From positions 868,001 through 932,000 of the forward strand of contig NC_067204.1 in assembly GCF_026262505.1 (NCBI RefSeq): a stretch of DNA of 64,000 nt. Reading direction: 5' to 3'. Positions 18,915-27,570 of the stretch are shown in pieces (position 1 is the first letter of the stretch; the number at the start of each line of letters is the position of its first letter). The translations under genes and the position numbers were made by a program. Under the pieces are notes generated by a model that saw only the letters and a list, made by a program, of their open reading frames with translations, did no database searches and was not told the DNA's origin. Origin of the DNA: Trichomonas vaginalis G3. Taxonomy: Eukaryota > Parabasalia > Trichomonadida > Trichomonadidae.

Positions 18915-21575
18915 TTATTGCTTTATTCTAATAAAATTTGTTATACGTTTTTGTAAGAATTTGTTGAGTGATTTAAATAAATACAAAAATGACCGCAAAA
19001 AAAGTTTATTAAATTTGCCATAAGATTCTTGATAATCTCCTCTGAATGGATCGTCTGAATCGCAGTTGGATGTTGTGAACAGAGGATTATCAATAGTAAC
19101 ACCTTCTGTTGTAGTTTCTGGCTGGATTACAGTTTCTTCATTCATTTCATGTTCACTTGTTTCTGAATCTGTTTCTTCATCTTTCTTGTGCAAAACTACA
19201 ATAACAACAACGATGATTGTTATCAATAGTAGTGCACAAACAACTCCAATGACAATCCATATCCATGATTTCTTCTTTGTTAATGTATTTGAACCTGCAT
19301 TCTCTGTGTTCACACTTACGTTTCTGTTGTTATTTCCATTTTCACCAGAAATTGTTACTGGAATTTATTCAATTGCAGTTTCAGAAATTGTTCGAGAGAA
19401 TGTTCCAAATGGTGTTTCAACTGCTGTTTCTATGTTTGTCATGAATGGAGTTTCATAAGCAGTTTCTATGTTTGTCATGAATGGTGTTTCATAAGCAGTT
19501 TCTATGTTTGTCATGAATGGAGTTTCGAACACTGTTTCTATGTTTGTCATGAATGGTGTTTCAACTGCTGTTTCGAATACAGTTTCGAATGGTGTCTCGA
19601 AAACAGTTTCAATATTTGTTTGGAACGGAGTTTCTTTGTTTGTTTCGAATGGAGTAATGAATGCTGTTTCGAATGGTGTCTCGAAAACAGTTTCAATATT
19701 TGTTTGGAACGGAGTTTCTTTGTTTGTTTCGAATGGAGTAATGAATGCTGTTTCGAATGGTGTTTCTTGTTCTGTTTGATGATATGTTCTTGGAAGGATT
19801 GGAGTTTCTAATGGAGTTGTTTCGAATGTAATATATGGTGTTTCATGATTTGTTTCAAATGAAGTAATCATTGGGGTCTCTTCGTTTGTCAAATGCGGTG
19901 TTTCATAAAAGGTTTCAAAGTTTGTTTGGAATGGTGTATCATGAGCTGTAACAACTGGAGTATTCACTGGTGTTTCAAAATTAGAAATGAATGGTGTTTC
20001 ATAAGCAGTTTCTGCGTTTGTAATAAAAGGAGTTTCGAAAGCTGTTTCTCCCTCTGTAATGAATGGAGTTTCTTCATTTGTCAAAAATGGTGTCTCAAAA
20101 GCAGTTTCAAAGGGTGTCTCGTGTTCAGTCAAATAAGGTGTTTCTAATGGAGTAAGCAATGGTGTCTCTTCTTCAGTTAAATATGGAGTTTCTTCGTTTG
20201 TGGAATGTGGTGTATCAAATGCAGTCAGATAAGGTGTTTCTTCCTCAGTCAAATAAGGTGTTTCTAATGGAGTAAGCAATGGTGTCTCTTCTTCAGTTAA
20301 ATATGGAGTTTCTTCGTTTGTGGAATGTGGTGTATCAAATGCAGTCAGATAAGGTGTTTCTTCCTCAGTCAAATAAGGTGTGTCGAATGCAGTAAATGAA
20401 GGCGTTTCGGCATTAGTCACATGTGGTGTTTCTTTCTCAGTCAGATAAGGCGTCTCTTTGTTTGTGATAAATGGAGTTACGTGGTTTGTAAAATAAGGTG
20501 TTTCCTTTGCTGTGTATGCTGGGGTTTCTCTCTCTGTGTTCACTGGTGTTTTGTGTGCTGTCATATATGGAGTATTTCTTGGTGTAATTAAAGGAGTTAT
20601 TCTGGGAGTCTGAACTGCTGTTTTTAGAGGGGTTCTTTCAGGATATGGGATGTTTTGATTCATACATCTTTGAGTCTCGAAGAAAGTAAATTCTTTGGTT
20701 GAATAGTCGCCATGAACTGTCATGATAGTACCATCGACATTTCCTTCTTTATAATCTACAGATTTGTCTGATGCAACAGCGTCGACCAAAACAATTTGGG
20801 CAGCATCGCCATTTCCTGTTTCGCATTTGAATATATTCCTTTGAACCCTATTTCGCTTAAACAGGCAACTCTTAAGGTAAATCTTTGCTGTGTGAGAGTT
20901 GTTGAGGAAGATGACAGCGTACCATAAGCAGTCGTTTTCAATAAAATCAACTTTCTCCATGTTTAAGTTTCCTTCTGACCACCAGCTGTGGAATAAGCTG
21001 TCTCTACTGGTGCAATTTTTGATGGATGTATATTGTATTCTGTAGTCTTGTGAACAATGGGTGTAAAAGGCGCCTTCGGTTCTCATTGAATCACCTTCAT
21101 AGGTAGCTTTAAGAAATGTTGCATTCCAATTATTAATCATTGGACCTGATCCATCTATCCATAATGCCGTTCGAATAGGAGAAGAACACATATGTGTAGT
21201 AATATAATCGAAATTTTGAGTGTTTGGAAAACGAAAGAACCAGAGGCCTCCTTGTTGCGACGCTTGACAGTTACTAACACATAAAAATCGTGCTCGAAAA
21301 TTGTAGTTAGAATTCTTAGAATCTGTGATACTCAAAGATCCGCCTTGATTGGCAGTACAATGATGGAAAGTGCATCGGAATAATTCTAATAATTTAGTAT
21401 TTGTTCCACCAAAAAACCAAAGCGGAGAGTTATCATATGTAAGAATATCTTGGAAAATGCAGTTCGAAAAGAAATAATCACCTTGTATATTTGTGTATAG
21501 CTTATTAAATGATGTTGAAAAGGTGGTGTATTGAAAACTTTCTGAAACTACTCGATAAATCAGGAGAAAAAGCAT
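18915..21575 (-). pseudogene. Surface protein with beta-helix-like N-terminus, ETP-repeat stalk, transmembrane anchor and cytoplasmic tail; one in-frame stop
   Basis: The reading frame is continuous from ATG at 21575 except for one TAA at 19365-19367. Part one (736 codons) has a signal-peptide-like start (MLFLLIYRVVSES), then about 280 residues rich in Cys, Asn and aromatic residues that resemble the polymorphic/right-handed-helix surface families of trichomonads (for example GGSLSITDS and SNCQASQQGGLWFF). A long stalk of eight-residue ETPxxTxx repeats follows. After the stop the same frame continues 17 codons to a spacer, then KKKSWIW and a strong ~25-residue transmembrane span, then an acidic tail with NPLF. 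Without read-through the product would be secreted or released rather than anchored. Possible explanations are a recent pseudogene, a sequencing error or stop-codon read-through. It is convergent with the 18231 gene. This is a host gene, not part of an element. Confidence 0.7.
19380..20660 (-). repeat. 24-bp coding repeats (ETPxxTxx stalk)
   Basis: About 50 degenerate 24-bp units encode an eight-residue period with ETP or DTP and a Thr three residues later. Larger duplicated blocks are evident (for example the two ~120-bp near-identical blocks at about 20140-20260 and 20260-20380, and two at about 19570-19660 and 19670-19760). Such Thr/Pro-rich stalks are typically O-glycosylated and hold an ectodomain away from the membrane. 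Confidence 0.85.
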
Positions 21576-22132
21576 TTATCTTGATTACTATAATTTTTTG
21601 TGAACAATTGAATTTTGAATAGAAAAATTCATGACAACATAAAGTTTATATGTAATTTAGAGATGGATTGAATCACATAGATTATATTTTGAAAGATTGA
21701 ATTAAACCGGAAAAATTCTTGTCAATTAATCTCAAAACCGAAAATCAAAATCAAACCAAAATTTAAAAATCAGGATACACCAACTGCGTCAATAAAATTA
21801 TCTGATATGAGACAAAAAAATGATGGGTATTTTCAAAACGCTTTTTCATCGATTTAATTTAAGCAGATAAATTAATACATTTTCATTGTAATGTTCATTT
21901 TATGCATAATGAAATAATTTTGTTATCGTTTGTATTAATTATTGAATCTGAAATTATCTTAGTGGATAGCAAAGAATTAATCAATTTTTTTGAATTTATT
22001 TTTGGTCCTACAAAATTTCTCAATTTTCCCCAATATCAATATATTGTTTATAAAAAGATAAGATATAAAATTTATGTGCATTTTTTTCGGTTTAATTCAA
22101 ATTAAACTGTAGAAATGATAATTTTAATGTGC
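21576..22132. other. Host intergenic stretch upstream of the surface gene
   Basis: AT-rich. A 67-codon frame at 21902-22105 has no supporting signal and is left out. The promoter of the surface gene should be here; a TCACAA about 25 nt before the ATG is a weak initiator candidate. Confidence 0.5.
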
Positions 22133-22138
22133 ATTTAA
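22133..22138. repeat. Target-site duplication of element B, left
   Basis: ATTTAA, identical to 46582-46587. Six bases is the usual Polinton duplication length. With this duplication the element begins with exactly 20 A and ends with exactly 20 T, an independent sign that the boundary is right. Confidence 0.85.
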
Positions 22139-22214
22139 AAAAAAAAAAAAAAAAAAAGGTAGTGGGGCTTCCAGGCACTTCGTGCCCTCTAGCCCCGAAG
22201 ATGTTTAGTATAAA
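22139..22214. repeat. Left terminal inverted repeat of element B
   Basis: Twenty A, then GGTAGTGGGGCTTCCAGG, a nested hairpin (outer GGGGCT/AGCCCC, inner GGCAC-TTC-GTGCC) and GATGTTTAGTATAA. It matches the right repeat with two substitutions. It is short for a Polinton. Confidence 0.9.
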
Positions 22215-22237
22215 TGAAGTTTTTATTCGGAAAATTG

Positions 22238-22339
22238 TTAGTCTTCTGGTGTGAATTCGGAGGACTCTTCTTCTTCCTCCATTGCTTCTGGGAAGAAGCC
22301 TTCTTCTGGGTCGAAAACATTATATAATGTGTCGCTTTT
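22238..22339 (-). other. Short acidic C-terminal coding remnant
   Basis: A minus-strand frame next to the left terminal repeat encodes an acidic end (DPEEGFFPEAMEEEEESSE, then FTPED and stop). No full gene is present. It may be the tail of a gene from another element variant. Confidence 0.3.
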
Positions 22340-22418
22340 CACAAATTATATATGTTTTCATGTTTTGTCACTTTTCTGTCACTTTTCAGGAAAAAAACAT
22401 TTTTATTATTATATATAA

Positions 22419-23237
22419 ATGAATTTTACAAAACCTCCGTTACCGTTCTTTGGAAATAAGAGTAAATGTAAAGATATTATATTGAGAGAACTTAAGAAAC
22501 TACCGAATGGTCTAACATTTGTAGATTTGTTCGGTGGAAGTTTCTATATATCCCATTTATGTCATACAATATTCCCAGACTCAAAGATTATATGCAATGA
22601 CTTCGACAACTATATGGACCGTCTCAAACATATACCAGACACAAACAATATATTGAAAGAGTTAAAAGAAAAGATACCTATAGGTAAGATGGAACGTATA
22701 CCATTAGATAACAAAAATATTGTGAGAGAGGTTTTGAAAAAAGCAGAATATATAGACTGGGATAGTATATCTGCTAGACTATTATATAGTGGTTCTATAA
22801 GAGTTCATGACATTGAAACACTTATGTCAAAAGTTTTATATCTTAACTATACAAATGTTTTCAAAGAGGACATAGAAAAATATATTGAGGGTATAGAGTT
22901 TGTGAGATGTCGTTGGACAGAGTTGTATGAAAAATATAAAGACAAGGAAAATGTTTTCTTTATAGTGGACCCGCCGTTCTATAACACATGGGATTTTCAA
23001 TACCAAGTAGACTGGACTTTGAGAGACTCTTTAGAAACTTTAGACGTTTTACATAACCATCCATGCTTTTACTTTACATCCGATAAAAGTGGTTTGGAAA
23101 CCGTTATGAGATGGTTAGAGGACATACATGACTATGAGTTTAGATATGACAAGATAGAATATGAGAGAGGTCCTATAAACCGGAGAAAGTGTCATAACAA
23201 AGAAATTTTATTAGTAAGTAAATGTGGTTTGAAATAG
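22419..23237 (+). CDS. Dam-like N6-adenine DNA methyltransferase
   Basis: The 272-residue product has the D12-class (Dam/MboIIA-like) motif order: PFFGNKSK at 9-16 (equivalent of the GGK motif), DLFGG at 36-40 (AdoMet-binding loop), the acidic ICNDFDNY at 58-65, and DPPFYNT at 184-190 (catalytic DPPY/F motif). It transfers a methyl group from AdoMet to adenine N6 in DNA. Length and motif spacing are normal, and the frame is open. It is the leftmost complete gene of element B and overlaps the start of a tiny membrane protein gene. A possible job is marking element DNA or countering host defence; trichomonad chromatin is known to carry N6-methyladenine, so interference with host marking is also possible. 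The target sequence is unknown. Confidence 0.85.
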   Translation: MNFTKPPLPFFGNKSKCKDIILRELKKLPNGLTFVDLFGGSFYISHLCHTIFPDSKIICNDFDNYMDRLKHIPDTNNILKELKEKIPIGKMERIPLDNKNIVREVLKKAEYIDWDSISARLLYSGSIRVHDIETLMSKVLYLNYTNVFKEDIEKYIEGIEFVRCRWTELYEKYKDKENVFFIVDPPFYNTWDFQYQVDWTLRDSLETLDVLHNHPCFYFTSDKSGLETVMRWLEDIHDYEFRYDKIEYERGPINRRKCHNKEILLVSKCGLK

Positions 23238-23353
23238 GACTACTTGTTTTAGGTTTTTTCCATTGTGTCATTTATTTATTTGACGTGGCAGAAAAGTACA
23301 GAGAATATGAAGATGAACCAATGCCTGCAAATGTCCAGTATATGTACTCGTAA
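23222..23353 (+). CDS. Small single-span membrane protein (43 residues)
   Basis: The frame begins MWFEIGLLVLGFFHC, one hydrophobic span, followed by an acidic-polar tail (VAEKYREYEDEPMPANVQ). Its start overlaps the methylase end in another frame, and it stops 23 bp before the next gene. The compact packing and the clear span-plus-tail design suggest a real gene, perhaps a virion membrane or lysis-type protein. No family is recognised. Confidence 0.5.
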   Translation: MWFEIGLLVLGFFHCVIYLFDVAEKYREYEDEPMPANVQYMYS

Positions 23354-23359
23354 GAGATA

Positions 23360-23376
23360 TTTTTATCTAATATTAA
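23360..23376 (+). promoter_or_regulatory. TTTTTA box, start of 23377 gene
   Basis: TTTTTATCTAATATTAA directly precedes the ATG; the box lies 11 nt from the start codon. The same arrangement precedes at least seven other genes of the element. Confidence 0.5.
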
Positions 23377-23739
23377 ATGGACGCACAGAACTTAGCGAAT
23401 GCACAGCAACCTGGACAACCAAACCCAGAGAATATTCCAAATGAAGTTAGAATACAAACTGCAATGGCAAACTATGGTCAAGTGCCAACAGATGTACAAA
23501 TGCAAACTGCCATGTCAAATGACGCTGCGTTAGGTTTGCCACCATGGTATGCAAATATGAGATGGAAAGAGTTTTATACAAACCCTGAAGTGGGATATAA
23601 ACAACTTTATGCAGATGACGCGAACACAGGAGTTGACCCAGAATATGTTTTCTACCAGAGGAGAAACAGAATGTATGAGCTCCAGTTAAAGAATGCTATG
23701 GAACTCAACAGGAAACGCAAAAGACTAGGCGGACATTAG
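23377..23739 (+). CDS. Small structural-type protein (120 residues)
   Basis: Begins MDAQNLANAQQPGQPNPEN. It is rich in Gln, Asn and Pro, with an internal near-repeat (VRIQTAMAN and VQMQTAMSN) and a basic C-terminus (MELNRKRKRLGGH). It is not recognised as a named family. Its position between the methylase and the membrane-active-peptide-like gene, and its own TTTTTA box, fit a virion component. The frame is open. Confidence 0.6.
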   Translation: MDAQNLANAQQPGQPNPENIPNEVRIQTAMANYGQVPTDVQMQTAMSNDAALGLPPWYANMRWKEFYTNPEVGYKQLYADDANTGVDPEYVFYQRRNRMYELQLKNAMELNRKRKRLGGH

Positions 23740-23740
23740 A

Positions 23741-23757
23741 TTTTTACATATAGTAAA
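23741..23757 (+). promoter_or_regulatory. TTTTTA box, start of 23758 gene
   Basis: TTTTTACATATAGTAAA, box 11 nt from the ATG. Confidence 0.5.
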
Positions 23758-24000
23758 ATGGGTTTCTTCAGTAAGATAGGAAACTTCTTCAGAAGAGTTG
23801 GAAGAGGTATATGGAATGGAATAAAAACCGTAGGAAGAGGAATTTGGAACGGAGTCAAAAATATTGGTAAAAGAGTAGGTCAGTTTGTTGGTATTATACC
23901 TAAAGACCCTGAACCAGAAGAACAAGCTCCTGTTATACAACAGCCTGAACCTGCACCACAGTCTAGTTGGCAACCAAATCCAACACCTCAACCGTATTAA
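23758..24000 (+). CDS. Amphipathic, membrane-active-peptide-like minor virion protein (80 residues)
   Basis: The N-terminal half is a basic amphipathic helix with an internal repeat (GRGIWNGIKTVGRGIWNGVK), and the C-terminal half is Pro/Gln-rich. This design resembles the membrane-lytic or DNA-condensing minor proteins of adenovirus and Polinton-type virions (pVI or pX analogues). Homology is not shown; the call rests on physical properties. The gene ends 4 bp from the convergent gene at 24005. Confidence 0.5.
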   Translation: MGFFSKIGNFFRRVGRGIWNGIKTVGRGIWNGVKNIGKRVGQFVGIIPKDPEPEEQAPVIQQPEPAPQSSWQPNPTPQPY

Positions 24001-24004
24001 AAAA

Positions 24005-24853
24005 TTATATTTTTACCGTTCGATAGTAGTTGTATATGAAACTAAGTTCTAAGTAAAACGCATGGTATAATGGAATTATTCTTTTTCTTCCATCTGTAGT
24101 AAACCATACTTGAAAGTCTGAAATACTTCCACTTGGTGGTTCGTATAACTTTGTAGGTTTTTCGTAAAAGTCATTTGCCAAGCATAAGAAAGAGTTTTGG
24201 GCGCCAGAAAATGAAGCATGAACAATAATAGCATCTTGGTCGAAAACATTTTCATATGTTCCATTAGGGTTTTCGACTTCATAAAAGTCTGGGTGTACTG
24301 GATATGCTGCAGGCTGATTTAACATCCTCATAAATCTATACCATGCCAAGTTGTTATATTTTGTAGAAATATAAACGTTTTCTCCAAGGTCTTCTATTTT
24401 ATTGATTTTAACAGTTGCATTTTTCCTGTCATAAATAATATCGAGATGGTACTCTCCCTCGTCAATGTTATACTGGTTTGCATATTCGATATAGATATCG
24501 TTTATTTTTTCTTGAAAAGCTTGAAGAGTTGTTTCTAAGTTTACAAGCAAACTAACTTGTAAAAGTTTTCCCTGTTCAAATTTCTCATACATACGTTTTT
24601 CTTTGTTATAGTATCGAACTTCAAAACCGACCGTAAATGGGAAACCATGTATGGCTTCTGAAATGAACTTCATTCTACGAAAGCCAATAGCTTTTGTGAC
24701 AGATGGGTCTCTTAACCATCTTAATGGGTAGTCAAAACGATAGCCTTCATGCTTTACGGTCTCTGTCTCAAACTTTTGACCGACATTAGTAAAAAGTTCA
24801 TCTAATGGTTTAGTTGTAGCAACTCTTGAATTTTCTTTTTCTATTGAAAGCAT
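24005..24853 (-). CDS. Structural-type protein, paralogue 1 (282 residues)
   Basis: The product is rich in aromatic residues and beta-type patterns. It starts MLSIEKENSRVATTKPLDEL and ends with SDFQVWFTTDGRKRIIPLYH and ELSFIYNYYR. A clear paralogue lies at 29166-30022 on the other strand, sharing the N-terminal RFDYP-RWL and the whole C-terminal block. There is no named family. Sharing an 18-bp divergent promoter with the tail fibre gene suggests a virion protein such as penton or spike base. The frame is open. Confidence 0.6.
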   Translation of the reverse strand: MLSIEKENSRVATTKPLDELFTNVGQKFETETVKHEGYRFDYPLRWLRDPSVTKAIGFRRMKFISEAIHGFPFTVGFEVRYYNKEKRMYEKFEQGKLLQVSLLVNLETTLQAFQEKINDIYIEYANQYNIDEGEYHLDIIYDRKNATVKINKIEDLGENVYISTKYNNLAWYRFMRMLNQPAAYPVHPDFYEVENPNGTYENVFDQDAIIVHASFSGAQNSFLCLANDFYEKPTKLYEPPSGSISDFQVWFTTDGRKRIIPLYHAFYLELSFIYNYYRTVKI

Positions 24854-24871
24854 ATTTTATCTAGAATAAAA
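24854..24871. promoter_or_regulatory. 18-bp divergent promoter between 24005 and 24872 genes
   Basis: ATTTTATCTAGAATAAAA is all that separates the two start codons. It is a near-palindrome around CTAG and closely related to the gaps at 40897-40914 and 27554-27570. Confidence 0.55.
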
Positions 24872-26167
24872 ATGTCGAAAGATATTGCTTCCATGAGAGA
24901 AATACAACACAACCGACAACTCATTATGCAAGCTCTAAATAAGAACACAACAAACTTTTCAAACTATTCTAAGATATCTGAGTCATTGAAAGAAGGAAAC
25001 TTAAAACTGACATTAAACCCAATGACAGATGAGTTTCTGTTTCAAGACAAGAAGAACAATACTGTCTGTATAAATCCAACAAAAGGAACTTTAAACGAGA
25101 AACCTATAAATGAACTTCTTTTGAAAGCAGATGTTGACAACAAAGCTGACAAAGAATATGTAGACGATGCAATAGCAAAAGAAGAAGAAAGAGCTAACAA
25201 AACATATGCAACAAAAGAACATACTCATCCTGAACTAGCAGACAAAACATATGTTGACAATAAAATGTCAAGTGAAGTGACAAGAGCTGAAAACGAATAT
25301 TCTAAAAAGACTCATATACATTCTATATCTGAAATAACAGACTTACAAGAAACCTTAAACAGTAAAAGTGACGTTGGACATACACATACCATTGCAAATA
25401 TTACAAACTTACAAGAAACCTTAAACAGTAAAAGTGACGTTGGACATACACATACCATTGCAAATATTACAAACTTACAAGAAACCTTAAACAGGAAAAG
25501 TGACGTTGGACATACACATTCTATATCTGAAATAACAGACTTAAACGTTAGCCTTGAAAATAAAGCAGATAAAACATATGTCAATGAAATATACCAAAGT
25601 TTGATAGGAACAACAAAAAATATTGAAACTATTGTTGGTGACTTTTCTGTCAATGAAGAAAATAAATATTTTAGATGGCAGTTTGTACATTCCTTAAAAA
25701 ATGGTATACGGTATAAACTCATTCCGAAAAATAACAATGAAATGTATGTAAGCTATATAAAGAATAATGGTACACAAGTTAAAGTTCCATTAGACAACAA
25801 CTGCTACTTAAACTTATATGGAGACGAACAAAAGAAATATTTAAGAGTTTATGAAATGGCAGATATGACATTGCCTGACCCAGCTCCAGCACCATATTAT
25901 TATGACTATGTAGATGACGAAGGAACACTACATGCAGATGAACAAAAGCAAACATTATATTTAGATTATTATAGATATAAAAGATATAATGCAATAGAAA
26001 AAACGAGAATAGTATATTATTATATAGATGACAGAAATAAATATTATAGTCAAGATTTTACCTACCCTGAAAACATAAGATTATATTATAAAAAATATTC
26101 TTACACAAACCAGAAGAAACCTGAAATAGTTGCACTATATTTAAGTTCAAAAGAGACAATCCTATAA
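24872..26167 (+). CDS. Phage-like tail fibre protein with GHTH repeats (431 residues)
   Basis: After a helical N-terminus the protein has at least three 26-residue repeats of the form SDVGHTHTIANITNLQETLN (residues about 150-235), flanked by degenerate copies (EHTHPELADKTYVDNK). GHTH-containing repeats are typical of bacteriophage tail and collar fibres, where the His residues bind metal inside a trimeric shaft. The C-terminal 170 residues are Tyr-rich and probably form the receptor-binding tip. The frame is open. The next gene encodes a collar-type domain. A host attachment fibre is the likely role. Confidence 0.7.
   Translation: MSKDIASMREIQHNRQLIMQALNKNTTNFSNYSKISESLKEGNLKLTLNPMTDEFLFQDKKNNTVCINPTKGTLNEKPINELLLKADVDNKADKEYVDDAIAKEEERANKTYATKEHTHPELADKTYVDNKMSSEVTRAENEYSKKTHIHSISEITDLQETLNSKSDVGHTHTIANITNLQETLNSKSDVGHTHTIANITNLQETLNRKSDVGHTHSISEITDLNVSLENKADKTYVNEIYQSLIGTTKNIETIVGDFSVNEENKYFRWQFVHSLKNGIRYKLIPKNNNEMYVSYIKNNGTQVKVPLDNNCYLNLYGDEQKKYLRVYEMADMTLPDPAPAPYYYDYVDDEGTLHADEQKQTLYLDYYRYKRYNAIEKTRIVYYYIDDRNKYYSQDFTYPENIRLYYKKYSYTNQKKPEIVALYLSSKETIL
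25320..25555 (+). repeat. 78-bp tandem repeats inside the tail fibre gene
   Basis: Three nearly identical in-frame 78-bp units encode the GHTH repeats. Near-identity at DNA level points to recent duplication and possible length variation of the fibre. Confidence 0.85.
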
Positions 26168-26175
26168 TATCTCAT

Positions 26176-26606
26176 ATGTTTGATTTAATGAACCCAGTAG
26201 GTTCTATTTATACATCTATGGATGCAAGAGGTCCTCAAGTAATGTTTGGTGTTGGTGCATGGAACAAATAGTTGACAGGTTTTTGTATTGTGCAAACTCT
26301 TCAAAGGAAACAGGAGGTTCGAAGAAAATTAAAGAAGCAAACCTTCCACCGCACACTCATACAGGAACTACAAACTTTTCTGGTGACCATAGTCACTCAT
26401 TAAGAGACCATCCATTATACAACTCAGAATATTATGCTGGCAATGACGTTTTATCTCCAGATTATAACCATTCGGCAAAAAAGACTTTTCGACCAACTGA
26501 ACCAGGAGGAAATCATTCACATACTTTCACAACAAATCCAACAGGCTTGGGTGAAGATTATATGCCACCATTTGTGACTGTATTCGCATGGTATAGAATT
26601 GCTTAG
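26176..26606 (+). pseudogene. Phage-type tail collar domain protein
   Basis: Stretches NPVGSIYTSMDARGPQ, then NLPPHTHTGTT, several HSH pairs, and the ending PPFVTVFAWYRIA match the pattern of phage tail-collar and microcin-type fibre ends. It follows the fibre gene by 8 bp on the same strand. Broken, with about one interruption. Confidence 0.6.
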
Positions 26607-27553
26607 TCGTCATTTTCAACTTCTTTAGCATATTCGTCAGGAGTTGTCTTATATTTGTTAGGAACTGTCTTTGAAAGTATACCACCTTGAACTTTGACAA
26701 GTTTGAAACGAGGTCTGACAATAGTAGTTTTATCTTCTGCTTGCAGTCTGTACATTTTGCCATGTTTGCCTAAAACTTCATAATATTCTCTTGTATACTT
26801 TCTTCTATTTTTTACGAACACGAACGTGAGTACCTGTCGAGTTCCCATTGTTGTCATAGTCAATAGTATTTTCATATGGGTCGCGTTTAGGTATTTCTAT
26901 TTTTACTTTGTCACCTTTCTGAAGTTTTGAAGCCCGGCATTCTTTCTTGTTTGTCTCTTTTGACTAAATTATTAAATATATAGTCTTTCTCTAAGTCAGG
27001 GTTGTTTTTCATTTCTTCGGGGGAGTGGTTTCCCAAACCTTTTTGTTTACGGCTATTGTAAATATTTAAAACTTGTCTCATCTTTGCCATGGAGAAGTGT
27101 CTATATTTGTCTCATATGACATTTCATTTGCTTCAACCTTGTGGTTGGTTTTAATTCTCTTAACATTTATACAACCGTCAATGACACCAAGAGCAGAATG
27201 GTTTTGGTCGACAATGAATATTGGTTTACATTTTTTGAACGCAGATAGTTTTTTACATCATCTGATTTGAAAGAACTTTCACAGTCAGATGTCAGTTGTT
27301 GTATGGTATTTGTCAACGAATATTGTCAAAGCTGCTAAGATATCTAAAATAGCTTTGGACTGTAATGGTATGGCTTCACAGTATCTTGTGTTTTGACCGA
27401 CAAATATTAGCCAGTATGGTGGTCCATCTTCTCTATACCTCGGAATGTTTCTAAGATATCCATAAACCAAGCATTTGGTGTTGAACTAAAGATTTTATCA
27501 TGAGTGCTTTTTTGTCGCTTTAGAAACATAGGGTCCTTGTTTGGATTCGTCAT
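26603..27553 (-). pseudogene. Polinton-type integrase (rve core plus C-terminal domain)
   Basis: The central piece reads YWLIFVGQNTRYCEAIPLQSK, the beta-strand and motif region of an rve integrase core, and the C-terminal region carries a basic, chromo-like tail (RRKYTREYYEVLGKHGKMYR). Polinton integrases insert the element with 6-bp duplications, which fits the ATTTAA found here. The gene is divergent from the 27571 gene. Broken, with several interruptions. Confidence 0.7.
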
Positions 27554-27570
27554 TTTTTATCCTATAAGAA
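27554..27570. promoter_or_regulatory. 17-bp divergent promoter, integrase / 27571 gene
   Basis: TTTTTATCCTATAAGAA separates the integrase start codon from the ATG at 27571 and also forms the TTTTTA box of the latter. Confidence 0.5.

Noticed and set aside
19504-20147. Plus-strand frames across the ETP repeats
   Set aside because: They are mirror frames of the 24-bp coding repeat; the minus frame has a signal peptide, ectodomain and anchor.
21902-22105. 67-codon frame upstream of element B
   Set aside because: AT-rich, low-complexity translation with no promoter signal.
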